DNA of 64,000 bases from an uncultured Bacilli bacterium (GTDB lineage Bacteria; Bacillota_I; Bacilli_A; RFN20; CAG-826): assembly GCA_905236715.1 (NCBI GenBank), contig CAJOMQ010000012.1, positions 19,680-83,679 on the forward strand, written 5' to 3'. This document shows positions 33,502 through 43,607 of this stretch, one piece after another; the first letter of the stretch is position 1, and the number at the start of each line of letters is the position of its first letter. The notes beneath the pieces are model-generated. The model made no database searches, had not been told where the DNA came from, and saw only the letters and a list, made by a program, of their open reading frames with translations. The position numbers were made by a program, and so were the translations under genes.

Positions 33502-35265
33502 ATGGCATTAGTGAACATCAAAATTAATGGTCAACCTTACCAAGTTGATAATTCCTTAACTGTCTTAGAAGCCGCGAAAAAATGCGGTTATGAAATTCCC
33601 TCTTTATGTGCCTTCAACCATGGCAAATGCTCTTTAGCGAGTTGTCGTGTTTGTCTTGTGGAAGTCGTGGGTGCTCGTGGCTTAGTGGCTTCTTGCGCTT
33701 ACCCCGTCAATGAAGGCATGCAAATTATTACCAATTCTCCCAAAGCCGTTGAGGCTCGTCGTGCTTCCGTGGAACTCATCTTATCTAACCACGAAAAAAA
33801 CTGCTTACAATGTGAGAAAAATGGTCATTGTGAATTATTACATGTCGCGGAAATGGTGCAAGCTAGAGACCGCAAATATGTCGGTGTGATGACGGATAAA
33901 ACAGTCGATGAAATCGCTCCTGGATTAACCCGTAATACCGCGAAATGTATTTTATGTGGTAGATGTATTGAAAGATGTAAAGAAGCACATGGCATTTCCA
34001 TCCTCGGATTTGAAAATCGTGGATTTAAAACCATTGTGGCTCCGGTACAAAATCGTAGCTTTGCGAAATCTCCATGTTTACAATGCGGCCAATGTGTTAA
34101 TGTCTGTCCTACTGGCGCCTTAATGGAACATAGTGAAATCGCGAAAGTTGATGCCGCCTTTAAAGCGGGTAAAAAAGTCATCGTGCAAACGGCCCCTGCT
34201 GTTCGTGCGGCCATCGCGGAAGAATTCGGTGAAAAAATTGGCACTGTCGGCACTGGCAAAATGGTGGCTGCTTTAAGAAGATTAGGCTTCTACCGTGTCT
34301 TTGACGTCAATTTCGGTGCTGATTTAACCATCATGGAAGAAGCTCATGAATTATTAGAAAGAATTACCAAAGGTAACGCTCCTCTTCCGCAATTAACAAG
34401 CTGTTCCCCAGGTTGGATTAATTATTTGGAATATTTCTATCCTGAATTAATTCCTCATCTCTCCACTTGTAAATCTCCCCACATGATGCAAGGTGCGATT
34501 ACCAAAACTTATTTTGCCAAATCTCACGATATTCCAAAGGAAGATATCTTTGTAGTTTCTATCATGCCTTGTACGGCGAAAAAATATGAAGCCAGCCGTA
34601 AGGAAATGGCGGATGATGTTGATGCTGTCTTAACCACTCGTGAAATCGCTAAGATGATTAAACGCGCTGGTATTAATTGGCAAAAACTTCCTGAAGAAGA
34701 ATTTGATCAAGACTTATTAGGCGAATATAGTGGTGCTGGTGTCATCTTTGGTGTCACTGGTGGCGTGATGGAAGCCGCTTTAAGAACCGCCTATTATTGG
34801 CTCACTGGTGAAGAATATCAAAAAATTAATTTCACCGAAGTGCGTGGTTTAGAAGGTGTTAAAGAAGCCACAATTGATGTTAAAGGTACCCCCGTTAGCG
34901 TCGCTGTCTGTTCTGGTATGGTGAATGCCAAGAAATTACTTGATGAAATCAAAGCCGGTAAATCCAAATACGCTTTCATCGAAGTGATGTGCTGCCCAGG
35001 TGGCTGTATCAATGGTGGTGGTCAACCTTATGTGCACCCCGCATTATTACCAAATGAAGATGACGATATTTTAGATACTTATCGCGCGAAGAGAGCAAGT
35101 GTCTTATATAGCGAAGATGAAAGACAAATTATCCGTCAATCTCATAACAACAAAGATATTCAAAAACTCTATCAAGATTTCTTAAAAGAACCCGGAAGCG
35201 AATTAGCGGAAGAATTATTACATACCACTTATGTCGCTGATAGAGAGAAATATCCCAATAAATAA
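33502..35265 (+). CDS. hydA: [FeFe]-hydrogenase catalytic subunit (HydA/HndD)
   Basis: 587 residues. N-terminal plant-type [2Fe-2S] domain (CAFNHGKCSLASCRVC), His-ligated cluster region (HEKNCLQCEKNGHC), two [4Fe-4S] clusters (CILCGRCIERC, CLQCGQCVNVC), then the H-cluster domain: L1 TSCSPGW, L2 MPCTAKKYEA, L3 EVMCCPGGCINGGGQP. L1 has Ser where TSCCP is typical. Makes or consumes H2 with the NuoE/NuoF subunits. Maturases HydEFG are not in the window. Ends at a terminator. Confidence 0.94.
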   Translation: MALVNIKINGQPYQVDNSLTVLEAAKKCGYEIPSLCAFNHGKCSLASCRVCLVEVVGARGLVASCAYPVNEGMQIITNSPKAVEARRASVELILSNHEKNCLQCEKNGHCELLHVAEMVQARDRKYVGVMTDKTVDEIAPGLTRNTAKCILCGRCIERCKEAHGISILGFENRGFKTIVAPVQNRSFAKSPCLQCGQCVNVCPTGALMEHSEIAKVDAAFKAGKKVIVQTAPAVRAAIAEEFGEKIGTVGTGKMVAALRRLGFYRVFDVNFGADLTIMEEAHELLERITKGNAPLPQLTSCSPGWINYLEYFYPELIPHLSTCKSPHMMQGAITKTYFAKSHDIPKEDIFVVSIMPCTAKKYEASRKEMADDVDAVLTTREIAKMIKRAGINWQKLPEEEFDQDLLGEYSGAGVIFGVTGGVMEAALRTAYYWLTGEEYQKINFTEVRGLEGVKEATIDVKGTPVSVAVCSGMVNAKKLLDEIKAGKSKYAFIEVMCCPGGCINGGGQPYVHPALLPNEDDDILDTYRAKRASVLYSEDERQIIRQSHNNKDIQKLYQDFLKEPGSELAEELLHTTYVADREKYPNK

Positions 35266-35272
35266 TTTTTAA

Positions 35273-35297
35273 AGAGAATCGCAAGGTTCTCTTTTTA
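35273..35297 (+). terminator. terminator of hydrogenase operon
   Basis: AGAGAATC/GGTTCTCT stem with GCAA loop and T run. Confidence 0.9.
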
Positions 35298-35349
35298 TTT
35301 TATTTACATAAAAGGAAAAAGAATTATAATAAACCCAAGGTAATTGACT

Positions 35350-36039
35350 ATGGCAAGAATCATTTTAGTGGGAGGGGGATCCTCTTCTGGAAAAACATTT
35401 ATCACCAAAAGCGTGATGGAAAGAGTCGGAGAAGAAAATGTTACACTTCTCTCTTTAGATGATTATTATAAAGATCAAAAAGAGAAAACTTTCGAAGAAA
35501 GAGTGACCACCAATTACGACCACCCAAAAGCTTTTGACTGGAAATTAATTAGAAGTCATATCAAGGCTTTAAAAGAAGATAAGTCCATTGAAAAACCCAT
35601 TTATGATTTTGTCACCCATTCTCGTAAAGAAGAAACCGAGATTATCGAGCCGAAAAAAATCGTCATGGTGGAAGGTATTATGGCCCTCATCGATGCCGAT
35701 TTAAGAAAAATGGGTGATTTAAAAGTTTTTATCCGTGCATCCGCGGAAAGAAAATTCCTCCGTCGTATGATTCGTGATAAACAAGAAAGAGGTCGTTCTA
35801 TTGAATCGATTGTCACCCAATATTTTGCCACCGTGCAACCGATGTATGAAGAAATCATTGAACCTAGTAGCAATTACGCTGATTTGATTATCAATAATGA
35901 TGGTAAGAAAAATTTATCTGTAGATATTTTGACCTTCCTCATCTTACGTGAATTAGATATGGAAAATGGCGATTTAGAAAAACGTTCTAACGATATCGAA
36001 AACGAATTTTCCGCGGAGATTTTAAATAAAGTATTTTAA
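35350..36039 (+). CDS. udk: uridine kinase-like nucleoside kinase
   Basis: 229 residues from the ATG at 35350 (the TTG six bases earlier is less likely). P-loop GGGSSSGKTF (about 7-16), LSLDDYYKD (about 35-43), NYDHPKAFDW (about 57-66) and MVEGIMAL (about 109-116) fit uridine/cytidine kinase of the Udk/phosphoribulokinase family, a pyrimidine salvage enzyme. Starts a three-gene run with the next two genes at 2 and 1 nt spacing. Confidence 0.85.
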   Translation: MARIILVGGGSSSGKTFITKSVMERVGEENVTLLSLDDYYKDQKEKTFEERVTTNYDHPKAFDWKLIRSHIKALKEDKSIEKPIYDFVTHSRKEETEIIEPKKIVMVEGIMALIDADLRKMGDLKVFIRASAERKFLRRMIRDKQERGRSIESIVTQYFATVQPMYEEIIEPSSNYADLIINNDGKKNLSVDILTFLILRELDMENGDLEKRSNDIENEFSAEILNKVF

Positions 36040-36041
36040 TA

Positions 36042-37160
36042 ATGGATAACGAGAAGCAAGAACAACATAAAGCTAAATCATTTTTTATCTGGCTGAAAAA
36101 TAATTTGATGCGAACCACGAATGGAATGGCCATTGGTTTATTTGGCACTCTTATTATTGGTACTATTATCAATTTATTAGCCAAAATCCCCAATTTATCT
36201 TTTGTTTCCACTTGGGCTTTAGCCTTACAAGGGTTGATGGGCGCTGGTATTGGTTTAGGTGTGGCTTTATCTTTAAAAAGGAATGGTGTCACCGCCGTCG
36301 CCATCATGGCCGCTGGTTTTCTTGGTAATTTTGCCTTTATTTGGGTTACCCACGATATGATGCCAAGCGCTGAACAATATACCGTCTTTTCTATCGGCGA
36401 TCCTTTATCATGTTATATTTCCTCTATTTTGGCGGCTCTCGCCATTAAATATATCAATAAAAGAAAAACACCTGTTGATTTGATTTTAATTCCTCTGGTG
36501 GGCGTTATGAGTGCGATTTTATATTCTGCTTTCTTAGCGGAATGGGTGCATTTCATCACTTTATTTATTTCTTGGCTCATCCAAGTGAGCACAAATGCCG
36601 TACCGGTATTGATGTGTATCATTATTTCCGTCCTTGTCGGTATGGCTTTAACCGCGCCGATTTCTAGCGTGGCGATATGCGCTGCGATTGCAATTGGCAA
36701 CACACCTTTAGCAGCCACTGCGGCTTTAATTGGCTGTTGCACCCAAATGGTAGGATTTGCGGTACAAACTGCTCACGATAATAAGTGGGGTAGTGTTTTG
36801 GCCGTGGGTTTAGGTACGTCTATGCTACAATTTAAAAACATTATTAGAAAACCCATTATTTGGTTACCAACTATTATTGTTTCCGCAATATTGGGGCCTT
36901 TAGCGATGGTTTTCCCAAAAATAGAAATATCAGATGATGCTTTGATTCGTTCTTTGTCTGTTGGAGCGGGGATGGGTACCAGTGGTTTAGTTGGCCCAAT
37001 TAATTTCTTTGATGTTTATAATTACAATTGGGTCGCCATTGTGGAAATAGTGGGTATTGCTATTATTGGCTCTGGCCTCTTAGTGTTCCTTGTTGATTTA
37101 TTATTCCGTAAAATTGGCTTAATTAAAAAAGGTGATTTTTCTTTAGCAAAAGATATTTAA
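36042..37160 (+). CDS. PTS EIIC-like membrane protein (PTS_EIIC_2 family)
   Basis: 372 residues, eight to ten helices. GLMGAGIGLGVALSLKRNG, the conserved LTAPISSVAICAAI and SVGAGMGTSGLVGPI segments match the EIIC family PF13303, members of which lack fused EIIA/B domains. May transport a sugar or other solute; no EIIA, EIIB or HPr gene is adjacent, so phosphotransferase function is uncertain. Confidence 0.8.
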   Translation: MDNEKQEQHKAKSFFIWLKNNLMRTTNGMAIGLFGTLIIGTIINLLAKIPNLSFVSTWALALQGLMGAGIGLGVALSLKRNGVTAVAIMAAGFLGNFAFIWVTHDMMPSAEQYTVFSIGDPLSCYISSILAALAIKYINKRKTPVDLILIPLVGVMSAILYSAFLAEWVHFITLFISWLIQVSTNAVPVLMCIIISVLVGMALTAPISSVAICAAIAIGNTPLAATAALIGCCTQMVGFAVQTAHDNKWGSVLAVGLGTSMLQFKNIIRKPIIWLPTIIVSAILGPLAMVFPKIEISDDALIRSLSVGAGMGTSGLVGPINFFDVYNYNWVAIVEIVGIAIIGSGLLVFLVDLLFRKIGLIKKGDFSLAKDI

Positions 37161-37161
37161 T

Positions 37162-38109
37162 ATGGGTATTATCAAAGATAAATTTCATCAATCAATGGCT
37201 AGACAAGAAGAGCAACCCTATCTTGTCTATTTTCGTTTATCTAATTGCCCTAATTTAAAGGCAGAACCCTATTCTTTTTATAGCGGTAACAATAAATTGA
37301 ATGGTTATTTTTATTATTATGATGGCTATCAAGAAGATGTCTTAGTGATCTTTTGTCATGGCATCGGTGGTGGTCATTCTTCGTATTTAAAAGAAATTAA
37401 TGAATTAGCGAAAATGGGTTATCGCGTTTTAGCATATGACAACACGGGATGTGTTTCTTCGCAAGGAGAAAGTATTGTGGGTTTATCGATGTCATTAAAA
37501 GATTTAGATAATGCGATTATTTCCTTAAGACAAAGCGGGGAAATCGAAAATAAAAAGATCTATGTCGTTGGTCATTCTTGGGGTGGTTTCGCCGCGAGTA
37601 ACATATATAATTTTCAAAAAGTCGATAAAATCGTCGCTATTTCACCATTCATTTCCATTGAAGCGGAATATCGTTCTTTGTTTAAAGGATTTGCAAAATT
37701 AATCGTGCCTTCTATTTTAAGAATAGAACAAAAAGAAGTGGGAAAATGGGCCAAAAGTTCTGCGATTAAAGCTTTAAATAAGGAAGATGTTAATGCTTTA
37801 ATTATTCATTCGATTGATGATGATGTTGTTTTATATAAAACAAACACTAAGGAATTACAAAAGAAAATTCATCAACCAAATGTCCAATTTTATATTGTGG
37901 ATGGGAAAGGACACCATCCTCAATTTACCGAAGAAGCAGTTAATTACTTTAATGAAACTTTCCAAACATTTAATGACAAAATCAAAAATAAATCTATTCA
38001 ATCTTTAGAAGATAAAAAAGCTTATTTCCAAGATAAAGACTTCAATAAGATGACTTTACAAGATGAGAAAATATGGTCACTTATTGAACAATATCTCAAA
38101 AACGATTAA
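37162..38109 (+). CDS. alpha/beta hydrolase
   Basis: 315 residues. HGIGGGHSSY oxyanion region, the nucleophile elbow VGHSWGG (Ser about 139), acid in HSIDDDVV, and His in GKGHHPQF. Soluble, with no signal peptide, unlike its membrane-anchored paralogue at 26309. Esterase or lysophospholipase-like; substrate unknown. Last of the udk run. Confidence 0.85.
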   Translation: MGIIKDKFHQSMARQEEQPYLVYFRLSNCPNLKAEPYSFYSGNNKLNGYFYYYDGYQEDVLVIFCHGIGGGHSSYLKEINELAKMGYRVLAYDNTGCVSSQGESIVGLSMSLKDLDNAIISLRQSGEIENKKIYVVGHSWGGFAASNIYNFQKVDKIVAISPFISIEAEYRSLFKGFAKLIVPSILRIEQKEVGKWAKSSAIKALNKEDVNALIIHSIDDDVVLYKTNTKELQKKIHQPNVQFYIVDGKGHHPQFTEEAVNYFNETFQTFNDKIKNKSIQSLEDKKAYFQDKDFNKMTLQDEKIWSLIEQYLKND

Positions 38110-38116
38110 CACAATA

Positions 38117-38143
38117 AAATATTTAACTTTAAGTTAGATATTT
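38117..38143. repeat. 11-bp-stem inverted repeat upstream of enolase
   Basis: AAATATTTAAC/GTTAGATATTT with a TTTAA loop. No T run follows, so it may be a weak terminator of the hydrolase gene or an operator before the eno promoter (TACAAT at about 38146). Confidence 0.45.
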
Positions 38144-38183
38144 GCTACAATAGGTGCGGCTATAATATAAGGAGAAATTATAA

Positions 38184-39479
<1,296 letters not shown>

Positions 39480-39500
39480 TAATTAACTAAATCATTAATA

Positions 39501-39526
39501 GGAGCATCGTTTGGTGCTCCTTTTTT
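39501..39526 (+). terminator. terminator of eno
   Basis: GGAGCATC/GGTGCTCC stem with GTTT loop and six T residues. Confidence 0.92.
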
Positions 39527-39538
39527 GATACTTAATAG

Positions 39539-39576
39539 TTGCGTTATAGAAATAAATTGCATACAATTAAATCGTA
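39539..39576 (+). promoter_or_regulatory. OhrR operator over the gpx-ohrR promoter
   Basis: -35 TTGCGT (39539-39544), 17-nt spacer, -10 TACAAT (39562-39567). TACAATTAAATCGTA (39562-39576) overlaps the -10, and the 30 bases 39547-39576 match the recalled double B. subtilis ohrA operator at 26 positions. Confidence 0.85.
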
Positions 39577-39593
39577 AAAAAGGAGAACCCATT

Positions 39594-40055
39594 ATGTCAT
39601 TATATGAAATCGAAGTATTAAATAATAAAGGACAACCAGTTTCTTTAAAAGAATATGAAGGAAAAGTATTATTGATTGTTAATACCGCGACGGGATGTGG
39701 ATTTACGCCACAATATGAAGGTTTAGAAAATCTTTATGAAAAATATCACGAACAAGGATTTGAGATTTTAGATTTCCCTTGCAATCAATTTTTCCATCAA
39801 GCGCCTGGTAGTGATGAAGAGATCCATCAATTTTGTACTTTGAAATACAACACGAAATTCCCAAGATTTAAGAAAATAGAAGTAAATGGTAAAAATGAAT
39901 CACCTCTATATACTTTTTTAAAATCACAAAAGAAAGGGAACATAAAGTGGAACTTCACCAAATTCTTGATTAATAGAGAAGGTGAAGTTATTGCCCGTTT
40001 TGCTCCCACGGATAAACCAGAAAAATTTGCTAAAGATATTGAAGCTTTACTTTAA
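39594..40055 (+). CDS. gpx: glutathione peroxidase-family thiol peroxidase
   Basis: 153 residues from the ATG at 39594 after AAGGAG. The catalytic Cys is in NTATGCGFTPQY, the Gln/resolving region in FPCNQF, and the Trp/Asn in KWNFTKFL, so the tetrad Cys-Gln-Trp-Asn is present. Non-seleno, TGT at the active site. In bacteria without glutathione it usually uses thioredoxin. Organised with an OhrR regulator, consistent with organic peroxide defence. Confidence 0.92.
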   Translation: MSLYEIEVLNNKGQPVSLKEYEGKVLLIVNTATGCGFTPQYEGLENLYEKYHEQGFEILDFPCNQFFHQAPGSDEEIHQFCTLKYNTKFPRFKKIEVNGKNESPLYTFLKSQKKGNIKWNFTKFLINREGEVIARFAPTDKPEKFAKDIEALL

Positions 40056-40060
40056 TTGAT

Positions 40061-40489
40061 ATGGATAAAAACGAATCATTAAAAATTGAAAACCAATTGT
40101 GTTTTCCTCTATATGCCGCGTCAAAAGAAATAATTGGTAAATATAACGATATATTGGCAGAGCTAGATTTAACCTATACTCAATATATTGTGATGCTCGT
40201 TTTATGGGAATATTCTTCCCTTAGTGTGAAAGAACTTGGCGCTAAAATTTATCTTGATAGTGGCACTCTTACCCCCTTACTTAAAAAATTAGATAAAAAG
40301 GGTTATATTTCCCGTACTCGTCAAGAAGAAGATGAACGCATTGTGATAGTTACATTAACGGAAAAAGGTGCTAAATTAAAAGACCAAGCCAAAGAAGTTC
40401 CTATTAAAATAGGAAAGTGTATTCCGTTATCAAGCGAGGAGGCTAAAACTTTATATACTTTGTTATATAAGATATTAGGTAATTTATGA
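40061..40489 (+). CDS. ohrR: OhrR-type MarR family organic peroxide sensor
   Basis: 142 residues. The N-terminal KIENQLCFPLYAASKE contains the single redox-sensing Cys (position 14) of OhrR proteins; winged helix LSVKELGAKIYLDSGTLTPLLKKLDKKGYI with the R-x-E-x-D-E-R wing follows. Oxidation of the Cys releases it from TACAATT-type operators. It lies 5 nt after gpx and overlaps the CDF gene by 4 nt (ATGA). Confidence 0.92.
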   Translation: MDKNESLKIENQLCFPLYAASKEIIGKYNDILAELDLTYTQYIVMLVLWEYSSLSVKELGAKIYLDSGTLTPLLKKLDKKGYISRTRQEEDERIVIVTLTEKGAKLKDQAKEVPIKIGKCIPLSSEEAKTLYTLLYKILGNL

Positions 40490-41607
40490 ATTCAGCGCGT
40501 GAAAAGAAAATTATTACCACCAGTATTATTGGTATTTTGGGTAATCTCGTTTTAGTGGGTATCAAAGTCACATTTGGCTTTTTAGTCAACGCGATTTCCC
40601 TTATTTCTGATGGTATCAATAATTTGACCGATGCTCTATCTTCTTTAATAACGATTATCGGTACCAAATTAGCCAATAAAAAACCTGATAAAAAGCATCC
40701 ATATGGTCATGGAAGAATTGAATATTTGACTTCTTTAGCTATTTCCATTTTAGTATTAGTTGCGGGTGTGACCGCGATTGTAGAAGCTATACAAGGACTT
40801 GTGAGAGGCGAAGTATTTCCTAGCTATACACAATTATCTTTAATCCTTATTGCGGTTGGTATTTTAATTAAGATTGGCTTAGGAATTTTCTTTAAAATAC
40901 GTGGAAAAAAATATCATTCAGAAGCTTTATCCGCGAGTGGAACTGACGCAATTGGTGATGTTATATTATCTACTTCTACTTTAGTAGTAGCCCTTCTTTG
41001 TTTCTTTATTCCTGATGCCGCTAAGTGGCATTTAGAATGCTATTTATCTATCCTCATTGGTTTATTTATCCTTAAAGCGGGCATCGAAATTCTTTTAGAA
41101 GCGGTCAGCAATATTATTGGTAAAAGATCTGATCAAAATATCATCAATGCTTTAAAAACAATGGTCTGTACTTTCCCACAAGTACAAGGTGCTTATGATT
41201 TAATTCTCAATAATTATGGACCCGAAAGAATCATCGGTTCTGTGCATATTCAAGTCGATGACAATATGACTGCGAAAGAAATACATAAAATCACCCGTGA
41301 AATTCAAACCCGTGCTTATAGCGAATATAATGTTATTTTGACCGTGGGAGTTTATGCGAATAATGATAGTGATGATGTCACTAATGTCAAAAAAGATTTA
41401 TTAAACATTATCAAAAAATATCCGGAAGTAATTCAAACACATGGTTTCTTCCTTGATAGTGAAAAACATTTAGTCACATTTGATATTATTATCGAATTTA
41501 AAGCGGAAAATCACCCGCAAATCATCGCTAATATTAAAAATGAAATCAAACAAATGCATCCAGAATATGATTATGCGGTCATTGAGGATTTAGATATATC
41601 CGATTAA
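40486..41607 (+). CDS. cation diffusion facilitator (CDF) metal efflux protein
   Basis: 373 residues. Six-helix CDF domain with SDGINNLTDALSS (helix II), HPYGHGRIEYL and SASGTDAIGDV (helix V), then a cytoplasmic dimerisation domain. The DGxxN/GTDAIGD pattern is that of the Mn/Fe-type CDFs of Bacillota rather than zinc ZitB. It follows ohrR with overlap, so metal efflux is probably co-induced with peroxide defence. Confidence 0.88.
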   Translation: MNSAREKKIITTSIIGILGNLVLVGIKVTFGFLVNAISLISDGINNLTDALSSLITIIGTKLANKKPDKKHPYGHGRIEYLTSLAISILVLVAGVTAIVEAIQGLVRGEVFPSYTQLSLILIAVGILIKIGLGIFFKIRGKKYHSEALSASGTDAIGDVILSTSTLVVALLCFFIPDAAKWHLECYLSILIGLFILKAGIEILLEAVSNIIGKRSDQNIINALKTMVCTFPQVQGAYDLILNNYGPERIIGSVHIQVDDNMTAKEIHKITREIQTRAYSEYNVILTVGVYANNDSDDVTNVKKDLLNIIKKYPEVIQTHGFFLDSEKHLVTFDIIIEFKAENHPQIIANIKNEIKQMHPEYDYAVIEDLDISD

Positions 41608-41645
41608 GATATCTTTTTCTCTTATTCTTCGTTATATTTATTAAT

Positions 41646-42176
41646 ATGGAAGGCGAATTTAATAATTTAAGTACTGATAATTTAGCGACAAATTTCACGA
41701 ATAGTCCGAATAATTTGGAGCTTAGTGACGAACTAGCCGCTGATCCCATCTATACCAGAAAAATGGGAACTGCTTATTCCGCGGGTAAATGGGCCAAAAG
41801 AGCAGTAGTTATCACCGGTATCACGCTAACTGTTACCGCCACGGCTATTTTGGGTGGTAATGTTATTCGCAATGCTTATGTTAATAACCCCCCAAAATTA
41901 GTGGATGGTTATCAATTTGTTATCACTGAAGATAATACCTTGGATTATCAATTCACCATCGCGGACAATCAAAACAATTACGCGGTGAAATTCATTGTTT
42001 ATCAAAAAAGTAACGAAAGATTATTCTATCTAGATTGCTCAACACCACAAGAATATCGTGGCACAATTGAGGAATTACCAATTAATAAACATATCACCTA
42101 TCAAATTTATTTTACTAATCGCTTTGATTATCAAAAAAATTTAATAGCAAAAACCATTTGGACAGCAAAGGAGTGA
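41646..42176 (+). CDS. single-pass membrane protein, unknown function
   Basis: 176 residues. A polar cytoplasmic N-terminus (about 50 residues, low complexity Asn/Leu), one helix (AVVITGITLTVTATAILGGN), then an external beta-rich domain of about 90 residues resembling an Ig/FN3 strand pattern. Ends in TGA, 4 nt before mscS, so co-expressed with it. Confidence 0.6.
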   Translation: MEGEFNNLSTDNLATNFTNSPNNLELSDELAADPIYTRKMGTAYSAGKWAKRAVVITGITLTVTATAILGGNVIRNAYVNNPPKLVDGYQFVITEDNTLDYQFTIADNQNNYAVKFIVYQKSNERLFYLDCSTPQEYRGTIEELPINKHITYQIYFTNRFDYQKNLIAKTIWTAKE

Positions 42177-42180
42177 GAAT

Positions 42181-43386
42181 ATGCCGGAAGAAATTGATTT
42201 AGAAGAAGTACAAGTAAGTAAAAGAGTGGAAAAGAAAAGAAATTGGTGGACCAAAAAAACCAAATCACAAAAATTTTCTTTCATCCTCGCTCTTGTTGTT
42301 TTAGTAATATCCATTTTTGCTATTTTTGCCTGGATTTATTGCCGTCAATTATTTGGCGATGAAATCGGTAATTCCGCTTTAGGATTTTATGAAAACGGCG
42401 AAGGAGAAATAGTTTATTTCAATAATGGTTGGGAAGTGATTGGCTATCGCGCCGCCAATTCTTTAAGATCGTGGATTTTGACTTTCTTTATTATCGCCAT
42501 TACCATTGCTTTAGTTTTTATCGCTAATGTATTAATCCACTTATTTACTAGCAATGGATCGAGAAAAAAACAAACAGTCGGTTCTTTATCTAAATCCTTA
42601 GTTAAATACATTGGCATTATTCTTGCTATTGGCTTTATTTTAGCGGCTTGGGGTGTTGATGTTGCTGGTATTATTGCCGGTGTTGGTGTTTTAACCCTCA
42701 TTGTTGGTTTAGGATGTCAATCATTAATCCAAGATGTTGTCAGTGGTTTGTTCATCGTTTTTGATGATTATTTTGCCGTTGGTGATATGGTTATTATTGA
42801 TGGATTCCGCGGCATTATTACCGATGTCGGATTAAAGACCACTAAATTACAAGATGCTGGTGGTAATATCAAATCAATCTCTAACAGTCAAATCACCACA
42901 GTGGTCAATTTATCACGTTTGGATTCCATGGTCACTGTTTCTATTGGTTGTGCTTATGAAGAAGATATTGTCCGCGTTGAAGGCGTTATTGCTTCGGCGA
43001 TGGAAGATTTCCAAAAGAAAATCCCAAATATTACCAAAGGTCCATTCTATAAAGGCATAGATTCTATTTCTGCTTCATCAATTGATTTTTTGGTTTTAGC
43101 GTATTGTAAAGAAGCTAATCGTTTCCAAGTAACACGTGATTTAAAGAAAGAATTAATTCTTTTATTTAGAGAAAATGACATCATGATTCCCTATAATCAA
43201 ATTAGTGTTAATAAAGAAAATCCGAAAGATCGACCCACGGCAAATGAAGTCCAATTAGCGTGGTCGAAAAAAGTGACAAAAGAAATACGTGAAGTCGATA
43301 AAAAAGAAGAACCGAAAAAGAAAAAGAATATCTTAAAAAAGGTTGCTGATTCAGTGAAAGCCACCGCGGAAGAAAACGAAATTTAA
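42181..43386 (+). CDS. MscS-family mechanosensitive channel
   Basis: 401 residues. N-terminal helices about 30-55 and 100-125, then the MscS core: pore helix GVDVAGIIAGVGVLTLIVGL, SLIQDVVSGLFIVFDDYFAVGDMV, beta domain with GFRGIITDVGLKTTKLQD. The charged tail is Lys/Glu-rich. Small-conductance channel relieving osmotic downshock. Ribosome site AAGGAG overlaps the upstream stop. Confidence 0.92.
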   Translation: MPEEIDLEEVQVSKRVEKKRNWWTKKTKSQKFSFILALVVLVISIFAIFAWIYCRQLFGDEIGNSALGFYENGEGEIVYFNNGWEVIGYRAANSLRSWILTFFIIAITIALVFIANVLIHLFTSNGSRKKQTVGSLSKSLVKYIGIILAIGFILAAWGVDVAGIIAGVGVLTLIVGLGCQSLIQDVVSGLFIVFDDYFAVGDMVIIDGFRGIITDVGLKTTKLQDAGGNIKSISNSQITTVVNLSRLDSMVTVSIGCAYEEDIVRVEGVIASAMEDFQKKIPNITKGPFYKGIDSISASSIDFLVLAYCKEANRFQVTRDLKKELILLFRENDIMIPYNQISVNKENPKDRPTANEVQLAWSKKVTKEIREVDKKEEPKKKKNILKKVADSVKATAEENEI

Positions 43387-43409
43387 AAAAGGAGCATTGC
43401 TCCTTTTCT
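43386..43409. terminator. bidirectional terminator between mscS and copA
   Basis: GGAGCATTGCTCC hairpin with T run on the plus strand (TTTTC) and AAAAAA on its left, giving TTTTTT on the minus strand. Serves both convergent operons. Confidence 0.88.
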
Positions 43410-43607
43410 TTATAATGAGGCTTTATAACCCGCTTCGTTAACAGCGGTAATAAGGTCTTCCACTTTGGCGTTGCCATCTACGGTGGCGTTATTATCTTGT
43501 AATGAAACTTCTACTTTAGTGACACCAGGCACTTTTTCTAAAGCTTCTTTAACATGTGCTACACAGTGCACACACATCATGCCTTCAATTTTTAAAATAG
43601 TGGTCAT
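43410..43607 (-). CDS. copZ: in-frame internal ORF for free CopZ-like copper chaperone
   Basis: Within copA, the in-frame ATG at 43607 begins [20 protein letters not shown], a full 65-residue CopZ. AAGGAG lies exactly 8 nt before it, a proper ribosome site inside a coding region. Both the CopA-CopZ fusion and a free chaperone could be made. Internal initiation is inference. Confidence 0.5.
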   Translation of the reverse strand: MTTILKIEGMMCVHCVAHVKEALEKVPGVTKVEVSLQDNNATVDGNAKVEDLITAVNEAGYKASL

